A DNA stretch of 64,000 bases from an uncultured Amylibacter sp. GTDB taxonomy: Bacteria; Pseudomonadota; Alphaproteobacteria; Rhodobacterales; Rhodobacteraceae. Within the stretch, counting starts at the first letter, position 1. Every line of letters begins with the position of its first letter. The stretch spans positions 2,070,501 through 2,134,500 of the forward strand of contig OY365741.1 in assembly GCA_959347425.1 (NCBI GenBank). Direction: 5' to 3'. The notes beneath the pieces were generated by a model, which was not told the DNA's origin, searched no databases, and saw only the letters and a program-made list of their open reading frames with translations. Positions 25,330-35,142 of the stretch are shown here, piece after piece. A program made the position numbers and the translations under genes.

Positions 25330-26268
25330 CTAACCCCCGCTAGCAGGGCGCACAGACTCGCCACCATATTTCATAACCCAATCGGCGTTCGTCTTAATCC
25401 CACCCAAGGGGAAAAAATGCACCTGCTCTATCCCAAACGAGGGATGCACCGCCTTGTAATCCGCCAATTCACCGATAATCCCAGTCGGCTCAAACGGCAA
25501 TAACAACTTATTCACATCCTTCGCCCGCTTCTGCAAAACGCGCAAGCTCGGCCCAACCCCACAGGCCATCGCAAACTTTATCATCGTTTGCAGTTTCGCC
25601 GGCCCAGCAATGCCAATATGCACGGGCAAATCAATGCCTCGCCCTGCCAAACCATTCACCCACTTAATCACAGGCGCGGATTCAAAGCAAAATTGCGTAG
25701 CCAAGGCCACCCGCGCATCCGTGCGCTGGGCAAAGGCATGTTTCCAGCCCAAAGCCTCCATCACGCAGCTATCACCACCGCGGGGGTCAATATCCACATT
25801 ACCCTCTGGATGACCCGCCACATGCAAATGGGTAAAGCCCGCCTTATCAAACAACCCCGTTTCCAAAAGCTGCATAGAGCAATCATAATCGCCATGCGGC
25901 AGGCGCACTCCGCCCGCTAGTACTAGGGCTTGTTTCACATCAGCCTCGCCCTGATAACGGTTAATCCAATCCGCCAAAACCGATTCGTTTTTAATGATTC
26001 GCGCGGGGAAATGGGGCATGACATCAAAGCCCTGCTGGGCAATTCGGCGAGCAGTCGCGACCATATCGTCAATCGGAGTGCCTTCAATATGGGCGACATA
26101 AACCCGCGTACCTTTGGGAAACAACGCCCGAAAGTCGTCAATTTTGGCAGTGGTGCGGGGCATGACTTCGATGGAATACCCGCCCAGAAAATCCTGTCCA
26201 GCCGTGTTCAAACCAGTGGGGTCGGGTTTGCCGCCAAATTTGTTGCGTAATGAATCAAACATAGTCAT
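25330..26268 (-). CDS. metF: Methylenetetrahydrofolate reductase-like protein
   Basis: The 312-residue protein (from ATG 26268) has the MetF TIM-barrel pattern: YSIEVMPRTTAKIDDFRALF, VYVAHIEGTPIDDMVATARRI, VMPHFPARII, VLAGGVRLPHGDYDCSMQLLE, HLHVAGHPEGNVDID, and LATQFCFESAPVIKWV. It should interconvert methylene-THF and methyl-THF with FAD. The start is fixed by a four-base ATGA overlap with the upstream gene. It links demethylation by the methyltransferase gene downstream to the folate pool. It is of the form seen with corrinoid methyltransferases in marine Alphaproteobacteria. Confidence 0.85.
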   Translation of the reverse strand: MTMFDSLRNKFGGKPDPTGLNTAGQDFLGGYSIEVMPRTTAKIDDFRALFPKGTRVYVAHIEGTPIDDMVATARRIAQQGFDVMPHFPARIIKNESVLADWINRYQGEADVKQALVLAGGVRLPHGDYDCSMQLLETGLFDKAGFTHLHVAGHPEGNVDIDPRGGDSCVMEALGWKHAFAQRTDARVALATQFCFESAPVIKWVNGLAGRGIDLPVHIGIAGPAKLQTMIKFAMACGVGPSLRVLQKRAKDVNKLLLPFEPTGIIGELADYKAVHPSFGIEQVHFFPLGGIKTNADWVMKYGGESVRPASGG

Positions 26269-26564
26269 GCCTCCCACCCGTCATTGGCGATTAACGCCTT
26301 GATTTTATCGGTATCAAAGGTGGTTTCCAAATCCGTGGCCACTTCGCGAGCAATCGCGTCCGCGTCGCCCTCCCGTTCGCCCGTGGCAACCTTGCGCCAT
26401 TCTGCCAAATATGCGTCAGGGTCTTTCGCCCCGACTTTCATAGCGCATCGGTCAATGGATTGTTCAAACCGCTCTGGCAGTTGGATTTTGGAGGCACGGC
26501 GACCCGCGCCAACGATGACTTGGGCGGGGATATCACGCCAATAAACTATGGTAACTTGGGGCAT
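26265..26564 (-). CDS. 'Virulence factor' domain protein of the one-carbon operon
   Basis: The 99-residue protein begins VTIVYWRDIPAQVIVGAG and continues with IQLPERFEQSIDRCAMKVGA and a C-terminal helix. It matches a small conserved family annotated only as a 'virulence factor' domain and usually found next to metF and a methyl-THF methyltransferase in Alphaproteobacteria. The true role is not known; the constant neighbourhood points to one-carbon transfer. It is the first gene of the minus-strand operon and overlaps metF by four bases. Confidence 0.75.
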   Translation of the reverse strand: MPQVTIVYWRDIPAQVIVGAGRRASKIQLPERFEQSIDRCAMKVGAKDPDAYLAEWRKVATGEREGDADAIAREVATDLETTFDTDKIKALIANDGWEA

Positions 26565-26879
26565 GGCAAGGGCTTTCTGAAAGGGGGGATTTGATGGAGG
26601 ATTTACAGGGGGGATTTAAGGCGGGAGGTTACGGGGTCGTTAAGGAATCGTTAAGGGATTATTCATTTTTCAACCCAATACTCTTTTATTCGCAAAATCA
26701 AGGTCGTTTTTCGCCTTTAATTGACAAATAAGCGACTTAAATACAAAAGTTTTGCATTTAATCTAAATTATCCGTTATTAATTGCCAATAGGGGGGTGTT
26801 AGTGCTTGCCAACCGCGCCATTGCAACCTAATCTAGCCCCAAGGGTTTGATAACCACAAATATAAAACAAGAGCATAAA

Positions 26880-28100
26880 ATGACGGGAAAAACGACTGTT
26901 AAATCAGGGGGACACGCCTATTCGGGTGCGTACCATGGAATAAAAAGCGGAGTGGATTATCGGCGGACGGTCGGCTCTTTCGGGCATAGGGCGGTGATGT
27001 CGCCTGCGGGTTTGCCTATGCCTGTGGATAAGGATGCGCCTTTGTTTGCCGCCTTGGATGTCGGCACGAACAGTTGCAGAATGCTGATAGCGCGGCCGAA
27101 CGTGTCTGGCTTTGACGTGCTGGATGCGTTTTCAAAGATTATCTATCTGGGGTCGGGGTTGGAAAAAACTGGCGTTTTATCGGAAAAAGCGATTGTGCGA
27201 GCGGTCGAGGCTTTGCAGGTTTGTGCAACGAAATTAAGCTATCACAAGGTTCAGCATACGCGGATGATAACCACCGCCCCCGCACGGATGGCAAAGAACG
27301 GGCAGGAGTTTGTCGCCCAGATTGACGCGCAAACGGGGCTGAAGTTGGAAATAGTCTCACCAGAGCAGGAGGCTCGGCTGGCAGCGATAGGCTGTGCCGC
27401 GCACCTAAAAGTCACCACCGAACAGGCGTTAATCGTGGATATAGGCGGTGGGTCAACCGAATTGATTTGGATAGATTGCTCTGCCGTGCCACCCGAAAAC
27501 CGCCGTCAAGCGTTAATGCGGTTGGATGCGGATTTGGCGGATGGAGTCGGTGCGATTTCCCAAGATGGGATTCGCGTGGTTGATTGGATTTCCGTGCCTT
27601 TGGGGATTATGACTCTGCGTGACCAATATATGGATGTTCGCGTGGATAAAGACCGCTACGCCCTGATGTCGTGGTTTTTTGAGGAAAGCATAGAGGATTT
27701 TGCCGCAGAACAGATGGTTAATGGCGGGGTGCCTGATAATTTCCAGATTATTGGCACTTCGGGGACGGTGACGACTATTGCCTCTACGCATTTGCGCCTG
27801 CCTCGTTATAATCGCAGTATGGTGGATGGGCAGGATATGACGGCGGGGCAGGTGGATGCAGAGATTAGCAGGTATTTATTACTGGGGACTATGGGGCGGC
27901 ATGCAGAGCCGTGTATCGGGCGCAATCGGCGCGATTTGATTATGTCGGGGGCGGCGATATTGCAAGCGATATTGCGGGCGTGGCCGACTGAGGTCTTAAC
28001 GATAGCTGACCGCGGTCTGCGTGAGGGTTTGTTATATTCGCAAATGGCGCACGCGGGGTGTTTGAACGATTTGAATTTGAATAGTATAAGTTGGGCGTAG
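26880..28100 (+). CDS. Exopolyphosphatase / Ppx-GppA family phosphatase
   Basis: The 406-residue protein has the actin-like ASKHA fold of Ppx/GppA enzymes: LFAALDVGTNSCRMLIA, SKIIYLGSGLEKTGVLSE, VSPEQEARLAAIGC, ALIVDIGGGSTELIW and IGTSGTVTTIA. These enzymes release phosphate from polyphosphate or convert pppGpp to ppGpp. It is followed three bases later by rlmE, a usual pair in Alphaproteobacteria. The open frame could begin at a TTG (26847), but ATG 26880 is more likely. The N-terminal 45 residues before the domain are unlike most family members. Confidence 0.85.
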   Translation: MTGKTTVKSGGHAYSGAYHGIKSGVDYRRTVGSFGHRAVMSPAGLPMPVDKDAPLFAALDVGTNSCRMLIARPNVSGFDVLDAFSKIIYLGSGLEKTGVLSEKAIVRAVEALQVCATKLSYHKVQHTRMITTAPARMAKNGQEFVAQIDAQTGLKLEIVSPEQEARLAAIGCAAHLKVTTEQALIVDIGGGSTELIWIDCSAVPPENRRQALMRLDADLADGVGAISQDGIRVVDWISVPLGIMTLRDQYMDVRVDKDRYALMSWFFEESIEDFAAEQMVNGGVPDNFQIIGTSGTVTTIASTHLRLPRYNRSMVDGQDMTAGQVDAEISRYLLLGTMGRHAEPCIGRNRRDLIMSGAAILQAILRAWPTEVLTIADRGLREGLLYSQMAHAGCLNDLNLNSISWA

Positions 28101-28103
28101 ATT

Positions 28104-28829
28104 ATGGCTATTAGTGGGAAAAACAATGGTTCTCGCGGTCCGTCTGGGCGTGGGATGCGCGATTTGCATGTGCGGGTGAAGACTGCTCGTGGGCGCAAAT
28201 TATCGTCCAAATTGTGGTTGGAACGGCAGTTAAACGACCCCTATGTTATCCGCGCGAATGCTGAGGGCTATCGCGGGCGGGCGGCGTTTAAAATAAGCGA
28301 ATTGGACGATAGGTTTCGGTTTTTATTCAAAGGTGCGGCGGTGGTGGATTTGGGCTGTGCGCCTGGCGGGTGGTCTCAGGTGGCGGCTGCTCGGGTGAAT
28401 TCTGTGGGTGGAGCGGGCGCGGTTGGGCGTGTGATTGGCGTTGATTTACAGGATGTAGAGCCGATATCGGGGGTTTCGGTCTATAAGCTGGATTTTCTGG
28501 ATGACGGCGCGGATGATAAGGTGAAGGGCTGGTTAGGGGGCTCGGCGGATGTTGTTTTGTCCGATATGGCCGCGCCCAGTTGCGGGCATAAGCAAACCGA
28601 CCATTTGCGGATAATGAACCTGTGCGAAGTGGCGGCGTATTTCGCGTTTGATGTGTTAAAGAAGGACGGAGTTTTCGTGGCAAAGGTTTTGGCGGGCGGG
28701 GCCGAGGCTGGGTTATTGCAGGTATTAAAGCAGAGGTTTCGTAAGGTGATGAATGTGAAACCTGCCGCGTCTCGGGCGGATAGTTCAGAGAAGTATCTGG
28801 TGGCGATGGGGTTTGTTGGTAACGATTAG
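28104..28829 (+). CDS. rlmE: 23S rRNA 2'-O-methyltransferase (RlmE/RrmJ)
   Basis: The 241-residue protein has the RlmE signature: [16 protein letters not shown], the SAM loop [45 protein letters not shown], and [15 protein letters not shown]. The catalytic K-D-K-E tetrad is present in these segments. It methylates the 2'-O of U2552 in the 23S rRNA A loop. The Arg/Lys/Gly-rich start is typical of the alphaproteobacterial form. It is translationally close to the ppx gene. Confidence 0.93.
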   Translation: MAISGKNNGSRGPSGRGMRDLHVRVKTARGRKLSSKLWLERQLNDPYVIRANAEGYRGRAAFKISELDDRFRFLFKGAAVVDLGCAPGGWSQVAAARVNSVGGAGAVGRVIGVDLQDVEPISGVSVYKLDFLDDGADDKVKGWLGGSADVVLSDMAAPSCGHKQTDHLRIMNLCEVAAYFAFDVLKKDGVFVAKVLAGGAEAGLLQVLKQRFRKVMNVKPAASRADSSEKYLVAMGFVGND

Positions 28830-28996
28830 GGATTGGTTAATTGTTTCAATTTACGCGGATTTTGGCGGGTTGTGGCAAAATGTCGCAGGTCGCGATTTGC
28901 CCGTTATATTACAGGGGTTTGACGCGGAATTCGCACAGCGCACTATATACAACTGTGTGATAATTGAAACAATCCATCACTTTTTGCGTTTTTTAC

Positions 28997-29025
28997 TTGC
29001 GGAATGGGCGGAAATTGCGTAAATT
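28997..29025 (+). promoter_or_regulatory. Putative promoter of the 29104 lipoprotein gene
   Basis: TTGCGG (28997-29002) and TAAATT (29020-29025) are 17 bases apart. The -10 lies in the 23-base block shared with 15550-15572. About 30-140 bases upstream, ATTGTTTCAATT (near 28861) and its inverse complement AATTGAAACAAT (near 28965) form a widely spaced inverted repeat. Confidence 0.5.
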
Positions 29026-29103
29026 AGAGACATGTGATTCGCGTATATGCGCAAAGTCATTCGCGGTTTCACAGCAGAATGTTAACAAATAAGGACTGTT
29101 CCT

Positions 29104-30111
29104 ATGTTAAAACTATCTAAAATAACCCTTCTTTTATTGGGTGCGCTGGGTATCAGCTCGCTCAGCGGTTGTGGCACGCTTGCCCTGTTGGAACAGTGCT
29201 TCAACAACCCTGAATCAGACGCACGGTGTGGCAGTGATGAATCACTTCACGTGGGTCTTGGACATATCCAAACCCCTGATGTTGCAGTGACAGCCGACAC
29301 TTTGGCTAAATTGGCAAGTGTTAAGAAATCTGAATATGTTGTTGGGATTCGCAGTGCGGTCTTGGCGGATATTGAAGAGCCGTCTATTTCGACAGAACTT
29401 GTAAAACAAGTGGCATATACCGAAAAAACGTTCGAGAATTCTAACAATGACGGGTTCGCGTTTTATTCTTTTGAAAGCGATAGTCACGAGCCTGCTGATG
29501 AGAACAAAGTCATAGCCTCTGATGGGTCGGAGCCGCATAGAGAAGCGTTTAAGTATGTTGGCGTTTTGCCCAGTACCGATGTCGGCAATGCCTTGCGTAA
29601 TTATCATGACCAAGCCCGTGATGAATATGGCAATGTCGCACTATCAGCCCATGAGGAGATTCCTCTAATCGCAACTTGGACTGGACGGGTTACTGTTGTT
29701 GTGCCAGAGATGACTTATTCAACTTATTATGTGAAAAAAGACAATGCTGGGGAAAGAACGAATAATTATTATGATGAGGTGGGATATGTTCCAGCTACGT
29801 CCAACCCTTTTAACCTCATTGTTAATTTTAAGACACAGGAAATCTCTTCTGAAACAATACAGATACCTGTTACTGATGACGATGATGCTTATAACCGCAC
29901 CGCTAGAATTTGGGGTGATTTTGGCGTGTCAAGTGGAAGCAACGGCGGGAAGGTTAATAATGGGCTTGCCCCAGGGCAATTGTCAGGTTATTTTGATTTT
30001 CTTGACGATGATATATTCCAAACACCTATGACAGGTATTATTGGTGAAAAAGGTGCCGTGGGTGTCTTTAATGGTAATTATTTCGGCGGGTTTGTTGCGT
30101 CGCCAAAATAA
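29104..30111 (+). CDS. Surface lipoprotein, single TbpB-like barrel module
   Basis: The 335-residue lipoprotein begins MLKLSKITLLLLGALGIS and has a lipobox SLSGC. Its single module has GFAFYSFESD, YVGVLPSTDVGNAL, a long insertion with a Tyr-rich stretch (about 205-225), FNLIVNFKTQEISSE and the ending GIIGEKGAVGVF with YFGGFVASPK. The signal sequence and final residues are almost the same as in the 15623 paralog, so the two are recent relatives whose middle parts have diverged. TAAGGA lies before the ATG, and a terminator follows. The ligand is unknown. Confidence 0.78.
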   Translation: MLKLSKITLLLLGALGISSLSGCGTLALLEQCFNNPESDARCGSDESLHVGLGHIQTPDVAVTADTLAKLASVKKSEYVVGIRSAVLADIEEPSISTELVKQVAYTEKTFENSNNDGFAFYSFESDSHEPADENKVIASDGSEPHREAFKYVGVLPSTDVGNALRNYHDQARDEYGNVALSAHEEIPLIATWTGRVTVVVPEMTYSTYYVKKDNAGERTNNYYDEVGYVPATSNPFNLIVNFKTQEISSETIQIPVTDDDDAYNRTARIWGDFGVSSGSNGGKVNNGLAPGQLSGYFDFLDDDIFQTPMTGIIGEKGAVGVFNGNYFGGFVASPK

Positions 30112-30136
30112 AAAACCATCACTGGAAATGAAAAAT

Positions 30137-30168
30137 CAGGCAACCTTTGCGGGTTGCCTGTTTTTTTT
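30137..30168 (+). terminator. Intrinsic terminator after the 29104 lipoprotein gene
   Basis: CAGGCAACC-TTTGC-GGGTTGCCTG followed by eight T residues forms a strong Rho-independent terminator 25 bases after the stop codon. Confidence 0.93.
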
Positions 30169-30200
30169 GGTTTAGAGGTTGGTTTAGATGGGTGGGGGGG

Positions 30201-31376
30201 CTATTTATGGCAGAGCTCTATCTGCGTCACATCCGTGCGCCCAACGCTGAACGCGCCCGCGCAATAGGACAGATAAAACCGCCACATCCGAATGAACCCG
30301 TCATCAAAATTCTGCGCCCGCACGGTATCCGCCACGCCATCAAACTGCGCCAGCCACATTTGCAGAGTCCGCGCGTAATCCTTACCAAACGCATAGCTAT
30401 CGGTGATTTTCAACCCCGCACGGTCGGCTTCTGCATAAAACCGCGCCAAACTGGGCAGCATCCCGCCCGGAAAAATATAGTTGCGAATGGCATCGCCTCC
30501 GCGCCGATAGGCATCAAAATACGCATCCCCTATGGTGATAGTTTGCACCACGGCGCGACCTTTCACCGCCAGTAACGATTTGATTTTGCTGAAATAAGTG
30601 TTCCAATACGCCTCGCCCACGGCTTCAAACATTTCAATCGACACAATCGAATCAAACTGCCCGCGCATATCGCGATAATCGCATAATTTCGCCTGCGCCT
30701 GCGCCCCGCCAGCACCGCCACCCGCCAGCCGAGCCTGCGCGTAATCCAACTGCGACGGGGAAATCGTAATCCCCGTCATCTCATGCCCCGATTTTTCCAG
30801 CCCACGCGCCATAAACCCGCCCCAACCGCAACCGATTTCCAGCAACCGCCCGCTATCGCCCAGCCGAGACAGTATCCTATCGTATTTATTATTCTGCGCC
30901 GTCGCCAAATCATCGTTTGGGTTTTTGAACAGGGCGGAGGAATAGGTCATCGTGGAATCCAGCCATAATTTATAGAAACTATTGCCCAAATCATAGTGGC
31001 TATGGATGTTTTTACGGCTGCCGCGTTTGGTGTTGCGTTTGAACAGATAGCCTATGTTAGCAAGGCTTTGATACAGCTTATTGCCCCTCATATACACACC
31101 AATATGGGACTCATTGACCAGTGCGAATTCAATCAGCGCGATGATGTCGCGGCTGTCCCAGTTGCCCTGCCGATACTCGCTGGCAAGGGCGATATCGCGA
31201 CCGATAGCCACGTTGGATATGACCTTATAGTCAAACAGGTGGATATGCGCCGAGGGGCCGGTTTTGTCGCCTTTGAAGTGGTAGGTTTTACCGTCAGGCA
31301 GGGTGATTTCTATTTCGCCGTAGGCTATGTTTTCAAGGGATTTAAGCAAGTTTTGCGTTGCTTTCTGTGCGAGCAT
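30201..31376 (-). CDS. cfa: Cyclopropane-fatty-acyl-phospholipid synthase
   Basis: The 391-residue protein has IHSHYDLGNSFYKLWLDSTMTYSSALF, the SAM loop LEIGCGWGGFMARGLE, GITISPSQLDYAQARL, IVSIEMFEAVGEAYW, and FPGGMLPS, all hallmarks of CFA synthases. It uses SAM to add a methylene bridge to unsaturated acyl chains of membrane lipids. The family is also used for related mycolic-type methylations, but the overall pattern fits Cfa. It has a low-similarity N-terminal region of about 110 residues, as usual. Its start faces choline sulfatase across a 200-base region. Confidence 0.92.
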   Translation of the reverse strand: MLAQKATQNLLKSLENIAYGEIEITLPDGKTYHFKGDKTGPSAHIHLFDYKVISNVAIGRDIALASEYRQGNWDSRDIIALIEFALVNESHIGVYMRGNKLYQSLANIGYLFKRNTKRGSRKNIHSHYDLGNSFYKLWLDSTMTYSSALFKNPNDDLATAQNNKYDRILSRLGDSGRLLEIGCGWGGFMARGLEKSGHEMTGITISPSQLDYAQARLAGGGAGGAQAQAKLCDYRDMRGQFDSIVSIEMFEAVGEAYWNTYFSKIKSLLAVKGRAVVQTITIGDAYFDAYRRGGDAIRNYIFPGGMLPSLARFYAEADRAGLKITDSYAFGKDYARTLQMWLAQFDGVADTVRAQNFDDGFIRMWRFYLSYCAGAFSVGRTDVTQIELCHK

Positions 31377-31578
31377 GGCGGGGTTCCTTTGCTGGTTAGT
31401 GTGTAGGTTAGTATGGTTTTTGCAAATAGTATAGCAAGTTTTTTTTGGAATGGAAAGTTTTTTTTAGTTATTAGTGATTAACGATTAACGATTAACGCCT
31501 AAAAAACTATTGACAGTCCACCATTTATCATTCACAATTTACCATTAACAACCACCCTCAACCAAAGAAAGACCACCC
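31377..31578. repeat. Divergent intergenic region with 7-bp repeats
   Basis: This 202-base region lies between the starts of cfa (minus) and the sulfatase (plus). It holds a short array of TTAGTTA, TTAGTGA and (TTAACGA)n units at 31466-31498, followed by an AT-rich segment with TTGACA at about 31510. No clear -10 is visible at the best spacing, so no promoter is called. Confidence 0.6.
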
Positions 31579-33102
31579 ATGAAGCAACCCAACATCGTCC
31601 TCATCATGGCAGACCAGCTCGCCCCGCATTTCACCGCCCCCTATGGCCATAGAAGCGCGAAAACCCCCCACATGTCCGCCTTATCGGCGCGAGGCATGCG
31701 GTTTGACGCGGCCTATTGCAATTCCCCGCTCTGCGCCCCCAGCCGATTTTCCTTCATGTCAGGGCAACTGGTCAGCCGTATCGCCGCCTATGATAACGGT
31801 TGCGAGTTCCCCGCGACCGTCCCCACTTTCGCCCATTATTTACAGTCTTTGGGCTATCGCACCTGTCTTAGCGGTAAAATGCACTTTGTCGGCCCCGACC
31901 AGAAACACGGGTTTGCCGACCGTATTACGACCGATATTTACCCGTCGGATTTCGCTTGGACTCCGGATTGGGAGGCTTGGGATGAACGGATAGACAAATG
32001 GTATCACAACATGCAAACGGTCAAGGAAAGCGGGGTTGCCCAGGCGACTTACCAGATTGATTACGATGACGAGGTCGCCTTTGCCGCCAAACGCTGGCTG
32101 ATGGATCGCGCCCGCGATAAAGCCGCGGGGGATGCCACGCCCTTTGCCATGGTTGCCAGTTTTATCCACCCGCACGACCCCTATGTCGCGCGTCCCGAAT
32201 TCTGGGATTTATACGATGATGCGGATATTGACCCGCCCGAAGTCGTGCTGGATATGGCCGACCAAGACCCGTTTTCAAAGCGTGTTATGGACGGGATAGA
32301 GGCAAGCTATGTGCCTTTGACAGATGAGGAAATCCACAGGGCTCGGCGGGCGTATTTGGCGAATGTCAGCTATTTTGACAGCAAAATCGGCACGATTGTG
32401 GATACTTTGCGAGAGACGGGCGAGCTGGATAATACCGTCGTAATCGTCACCGCCGACCACGGCGATATGCTGGGCGAACGCGGTTTGTGGTATAAGATGA
32501 ATTTCTTTGAGCATTCCGCCCGTGTGCCGTTAATTATGGCGGGTCCTGGTGTCGTGCAAGGGGCGGCGGGCAACGCCTGTTCTCTGGTGGATATTTTGCC
32601 GAGCCTGCTGGATATAGCGGGCGGTGCGGATTATCCTTTGGGTGCGGATATTGACGGGCGTAGCCTGATGGATTTGGCACGCGGAGGCACGGATTCCGTG
32701 GATGAAGCGATTGGCGAATATTGTGCGGAGATGACTCCGTACCCTGTGTTTATGATAAGGCGGGGCGCGTTAAAGTATATTCATTGCGACCCAGACCCGC
32801 CGCAGTTATATGATTTGGCGGTTGACCCTTTGGAACTGCGCAATGTCGCGGGGGAGGCGGATTATTCGGAGGCGGCGACCGCGTTTGCCGCCGAAGTTGC
32901 TTCGCGCTGGGATAGTGCAAAATTGCGCGATGCGGTTATGGTGACGCAGAAGACTCGCCGTGCGTTGCATGCCAGTATGGCGGCGGGTAGCGGGCAGCAT
33001 TGGGACTACAACCCGCCCCGCGATGCGTCGCAGGAGTATGTGCGCAATCATATGGATTGGACTGTGGCGGCGGGGCGATATCGGTTTCCACCAGCGGAGT
33101 AG
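31579..33102 (+). CDS. betC: Choline-sulfatase
   Basis: The 507-residue protein is a type I sulfatase of the BetC group. It starts NIVLIMADQLAPHFTAPYGH (metal-binding Asp), has the formylglycine-type active site in PLCAPSRFSFMSG, LSGKMHFVGPDQKHGF, IVTADHGDMLGERGLWYK, and the BetC ending with WDYNPP and the final YRFP. The Cys of CxPSR must be oxidised to formylglycine. It releases choline from choline-O-sulfate for betaine synthesis or carbon use. No betA or betB is beside it in this window; a regulator is not adjacent either. Confidence 0.93.
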   Translation: MKQPNIVLIMADQLAPHFTAPYGHRSAKTPHMSALSARGMRFDAAYCNSPLCAPSRFSFMSGQLVSRIAAYDNGCEFPATVPTFAHYLQSLGYRTCLSGKMHFVGPDQKHGFADRITTDIYPSDFAWTPDWEAWDERIDKWYHNMQTVKESGVAQATYQIDYDDEVAFAAKRWLMDRARDKAAGDATPFAMVASFIHPHDPYVARPEFWDLYDDADIDPPEVVLDMADQDPFSKRVMDGIEASYVPLTDEEIHRARRAYLANVSYFDSKIGTIVDTLRETGELDNTVVIVTADHGDMLGERGLWYKMNFFEHSARVPLIMAGPGVVQGAAGNACSLVDILPSLLDIAGGADYPLGADIDGRSLMDLARGGTDSVDEAIGEYCAEMTPYPVFMIRRGALKYIHCDPDPPQLYDLAVDPLELRNVAGEADYSEAATAFAAEVASRWDSAKLRDAVMVTQKTRRALHASMAAGSGQHWDYNPPRDASQEYVRNHMDWTVAAGRYRFPPAE

Positions 33103-33196
33103 GGGTCTTTTGTGCGTAGCCCTGCTTTGTGAGCAGGGCATGCCAAAAGCCCTATGTGTGCTTGGCGAAGTTTGCGCGAACTTGGGGTTAAACCCG
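33103..33196. repeat. Partial intergenic repeat element J
   Basis: Contains GGTCTTTTGTGCGTAGCCCT, a hairpin with CTTTGTGAGCAG loop and GGCATGCCAAAAGCCC, then a (TTAATCG)n array that supplies the stop codon of the NifU-like gene. It is a short version of the large elements. Confidence 0.7.
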
Positions 33197-33640
33197 TTAA
33201 TCGTTAATCGTTAAAAAAGCCGCAATAGTCGCATCAAAGGACAATAAAATCGACCCGTGCCGATTTTTATAAGGCCGCGCCAGTTGCAAAATCGCCAAAT
33301 CCTCAAACGGAGGGCAGGGGGGCTCGCCATCCGCACTCAGCATTAAAAACAACTGTTCGCGGGCGCGGACCAGCGTGTCATATTCCAGCCCAACAACCGC
33401 ACGGGCGATGATAGACGCGGCCGCTTGCCCCAGCGCACAAGCCTTTACATTATGGGAATAATCGCTTATCCGCCCCTCCGCTATATTCAAAGAAACCGTG
33501 ATGTAAGAGCCACAAAGCGGGGCGCGTACCTTTGCCTGACCTTGCGGATTGGGCAAGTCCTCGGTGATAGGAATGCTCGCCGCCCAGCGCAGGATTTCCT
33601 TGGAATACAGTGCGACTTCGGCTGATGATTGCGATTTCAC
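33197..33640 (-). CDS. NifU N-terminal-like iron-sulfur scaffold protein
   Basis: The 147-residue protein resembles IscU/NifU_N scaffolds: PNPQGQAKVRAPLCGSYITVSL, VKACALGQAAASIIARAVVG, and RHGSILLSFDATIAAF at the end. Two conserved Cys are visible (in APLCGS and KACALG), and a further Cys in EPPCPPF fits the third ligand position. It could hold a nascent Fe-S cluster. Diverged forms of this type are commonly found beside hisI in Alphaproteobacteria. The start is GTG with AAAGGAAA upstream. Confidence 0.8.
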   Translation of the reverse strand: MKSQSSAEVALYSKEILRWAASIPITEDLPNPQGQAKVRAPLCGSYITVSLNIAEGRISDYSHNVKACALGQAAASIIARAVVGLEYDTLVRAREQLFLMLSADGEPPCPPFEDLAILQLARPYKNRHGSILLSFDATIAAFLTIND

Positions 33641-33762
33641 GAGGTGTTTCCTTTCAAAAAGCCCTTTTCACTTGGGCGATTACGCGGTATAATGCGGGTG
33701 AAAATATCGGTATAAAACCGCGATTATAACCGCAAGGCGACAAAAAGAAAAGGCACAAAACG

Positions 33763-34134
33763 ATGGCAGATATTGGCACGGACACCGACACAGATACGGA
33801 AGATGATTTTGACATAGATCGCTTGCAATTTAACGCGGACGGCTTGATTCCCGCGATTGCCCAGGATTACAAAACTGGCGAAGTTTTGATGATGGCGTGG
33901 ATGAATCGTGAGTCTTTGGAACAGACTCTGGCCAGCAAGGACGTAGTCTATTGGTCGCGCTCACGCGGGGAATTGTGGCGCAAGGGGGCGACCTCTGGTC
34001 ACATCCAAAAGTTGCGGGGGTTGCGGGTGGATTGTGACGCGGACACGCTGTTATTGGCGGTTGATCAGACGGGTGCTGCCTGTCACACCAATCGGCGGAG
34101 CTGTTTTTATCGCAAAATCCCTGTTAATCGTTAA
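33763..34134 (+). CDS. hisI: Phosphoribosyl-AMP cyclohydrolase
   Basis: The 123-residue protein has [59 protein letters not shown] and [14 protein letters not shown], matching HisI with its zinc-binding Cys and His residues. It opens the ring of phosphoribosyl-AMP in histidine synthesis. The N-terminus holds a short Asp/Thr repeat ([15 protein letters not shown]). Its 3' end overlaps the convergent gluQ gene by 11 bases. Confidence 0.94.
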   Translation: MADIGTDTDTDTEDDFDIDRLQFNADGLIPAIAQDYKTGEVLMMAWMNRESLEQTLASKDVVYWSRSRGELWRKGATSGHIQKLRGLRVDCDADTLLLAVDQTGAACHTNRRSCFYRKIPVNR

Positions 34135-34951
34135 AAACCCGCGCCTGAACATCTTCCGCACTCGCCCCAGCCGCCCGCAATACCCGCAACGCAACGGCAT
34201 CATCGCGTTTAGCCAACCGCTTGCCTTCCGCATCCCGAATCAATTTATGATGATGATAAACGGGGGTTGGCAACCCCAACAAACCCTGCAAAACCACGTG
34301 TAGCTTTGTTTGTTCAAACAAATCCTCACCCCGCGTCACATGGGTAATCCCCTGAAAAGCATCGTCCAATACGACCGCCAGATGATAGCTTATCCCGATA
34401 TCTCGCCGAGCCAAAACGCATCCGCCAAACCCCGCGATAACATCGTCCTTAGTGAAAACAACCTCACCCACGCCAGTTTCCATAAACCGATATTCGGCAT
34501 CAGGCAACATCCCCGCGTCCAGACGCAACGCCATATCAGCAGGGATATCGCAGGGAAACCGACGGTCGGCTCGACGACTACATCCGCCCGAATAAACGCC
34601 GATAGGCACATCGCCTTCTTGGGGAGCGGAAAGCCCCGCCAAAGCCTCCCGCCGATTGCAATCACAGGCGAACACCAGCCCGCGTTGCCACAAATCGCGA
34701 ACCGCCTCCGCATAATCGCCCGCCCTTGCCGATTGACGCAACGGCACATCCGCCCACGAAATCCCTAACCAACGCAAATCTTCCATAATCGCGGTTTCAA
34801 ACGCGGGCTTGCATCGCGGGGTATCTATATCCTCAATCCGCAACACAAACCGCGAGGCATCGCCGCCGACCGCCCGCCAGATAGTCAGTGCGGAAAACGC
34901 ATGCCCCAGATGCAAAAACCCACTGGGGGAGGGCGCGAAACGCTGGCGCAT
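34124..34951 (-). CDS. gluQ: Glutamyl-Q tRNA(Asp) synthetase (GluQRS)
   Basis: The 275-residue protein resembles the catalytic half of glutamyl-tRNA synthetase: [39 protein letters not shown], then a zinc site FACDCNRRE with [26 protein letters not shown], and [12 protein letters not shown] in place of KMSKS. It lacks the anticodon-binding domain, as GluQRS does. It attaches glutamate to queuosine in tRNA-Asp. This fits the presence of tgt at 55508. The start is ATG 34951 with AAAGGA seven bases upstream. Confidence 0.9.
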   Translation of the reverse strand: MRQRFAPSPSGFLHLGHAFSALTIWRAVGGDASRFVLRIEDIDTPRCKPAFETAIMEDLRWLGISWADVPLRQSARAGDYAEAVRDLWQRGLVFACDCNRREALAGLSAPQEGDVPIGVYSGGCSRRADRRFPCDIPADMALRLDAGMLPDAEYRFMETGVGEVVFTKDDVIAGFGGCVLARRDIGISYHLAVVLDDAFQGITHVTRGEDLFEQTKLHVVLQGLLGLPTPVYHHHKLIRDAEGKRLAKRDDAVALRVLRAAGASAEDVQARVFND

Positions 34952-35142
34952 AAATTCATCCTTTGTTAATGTCTGCACAGAAAATCATAGCACAATTGCG
35001 TTATTTTCACAAACATTTTCACCATTCGTTTTACCGCCCGTTTTACCGCCCACCCCGCTATTCATCCCACAATTCGCGATAAAACCGCGACACCCCCCAA
35101 AAAAACCCCCACAAACCCCCCACAAAAACCGCCATAAAACGC

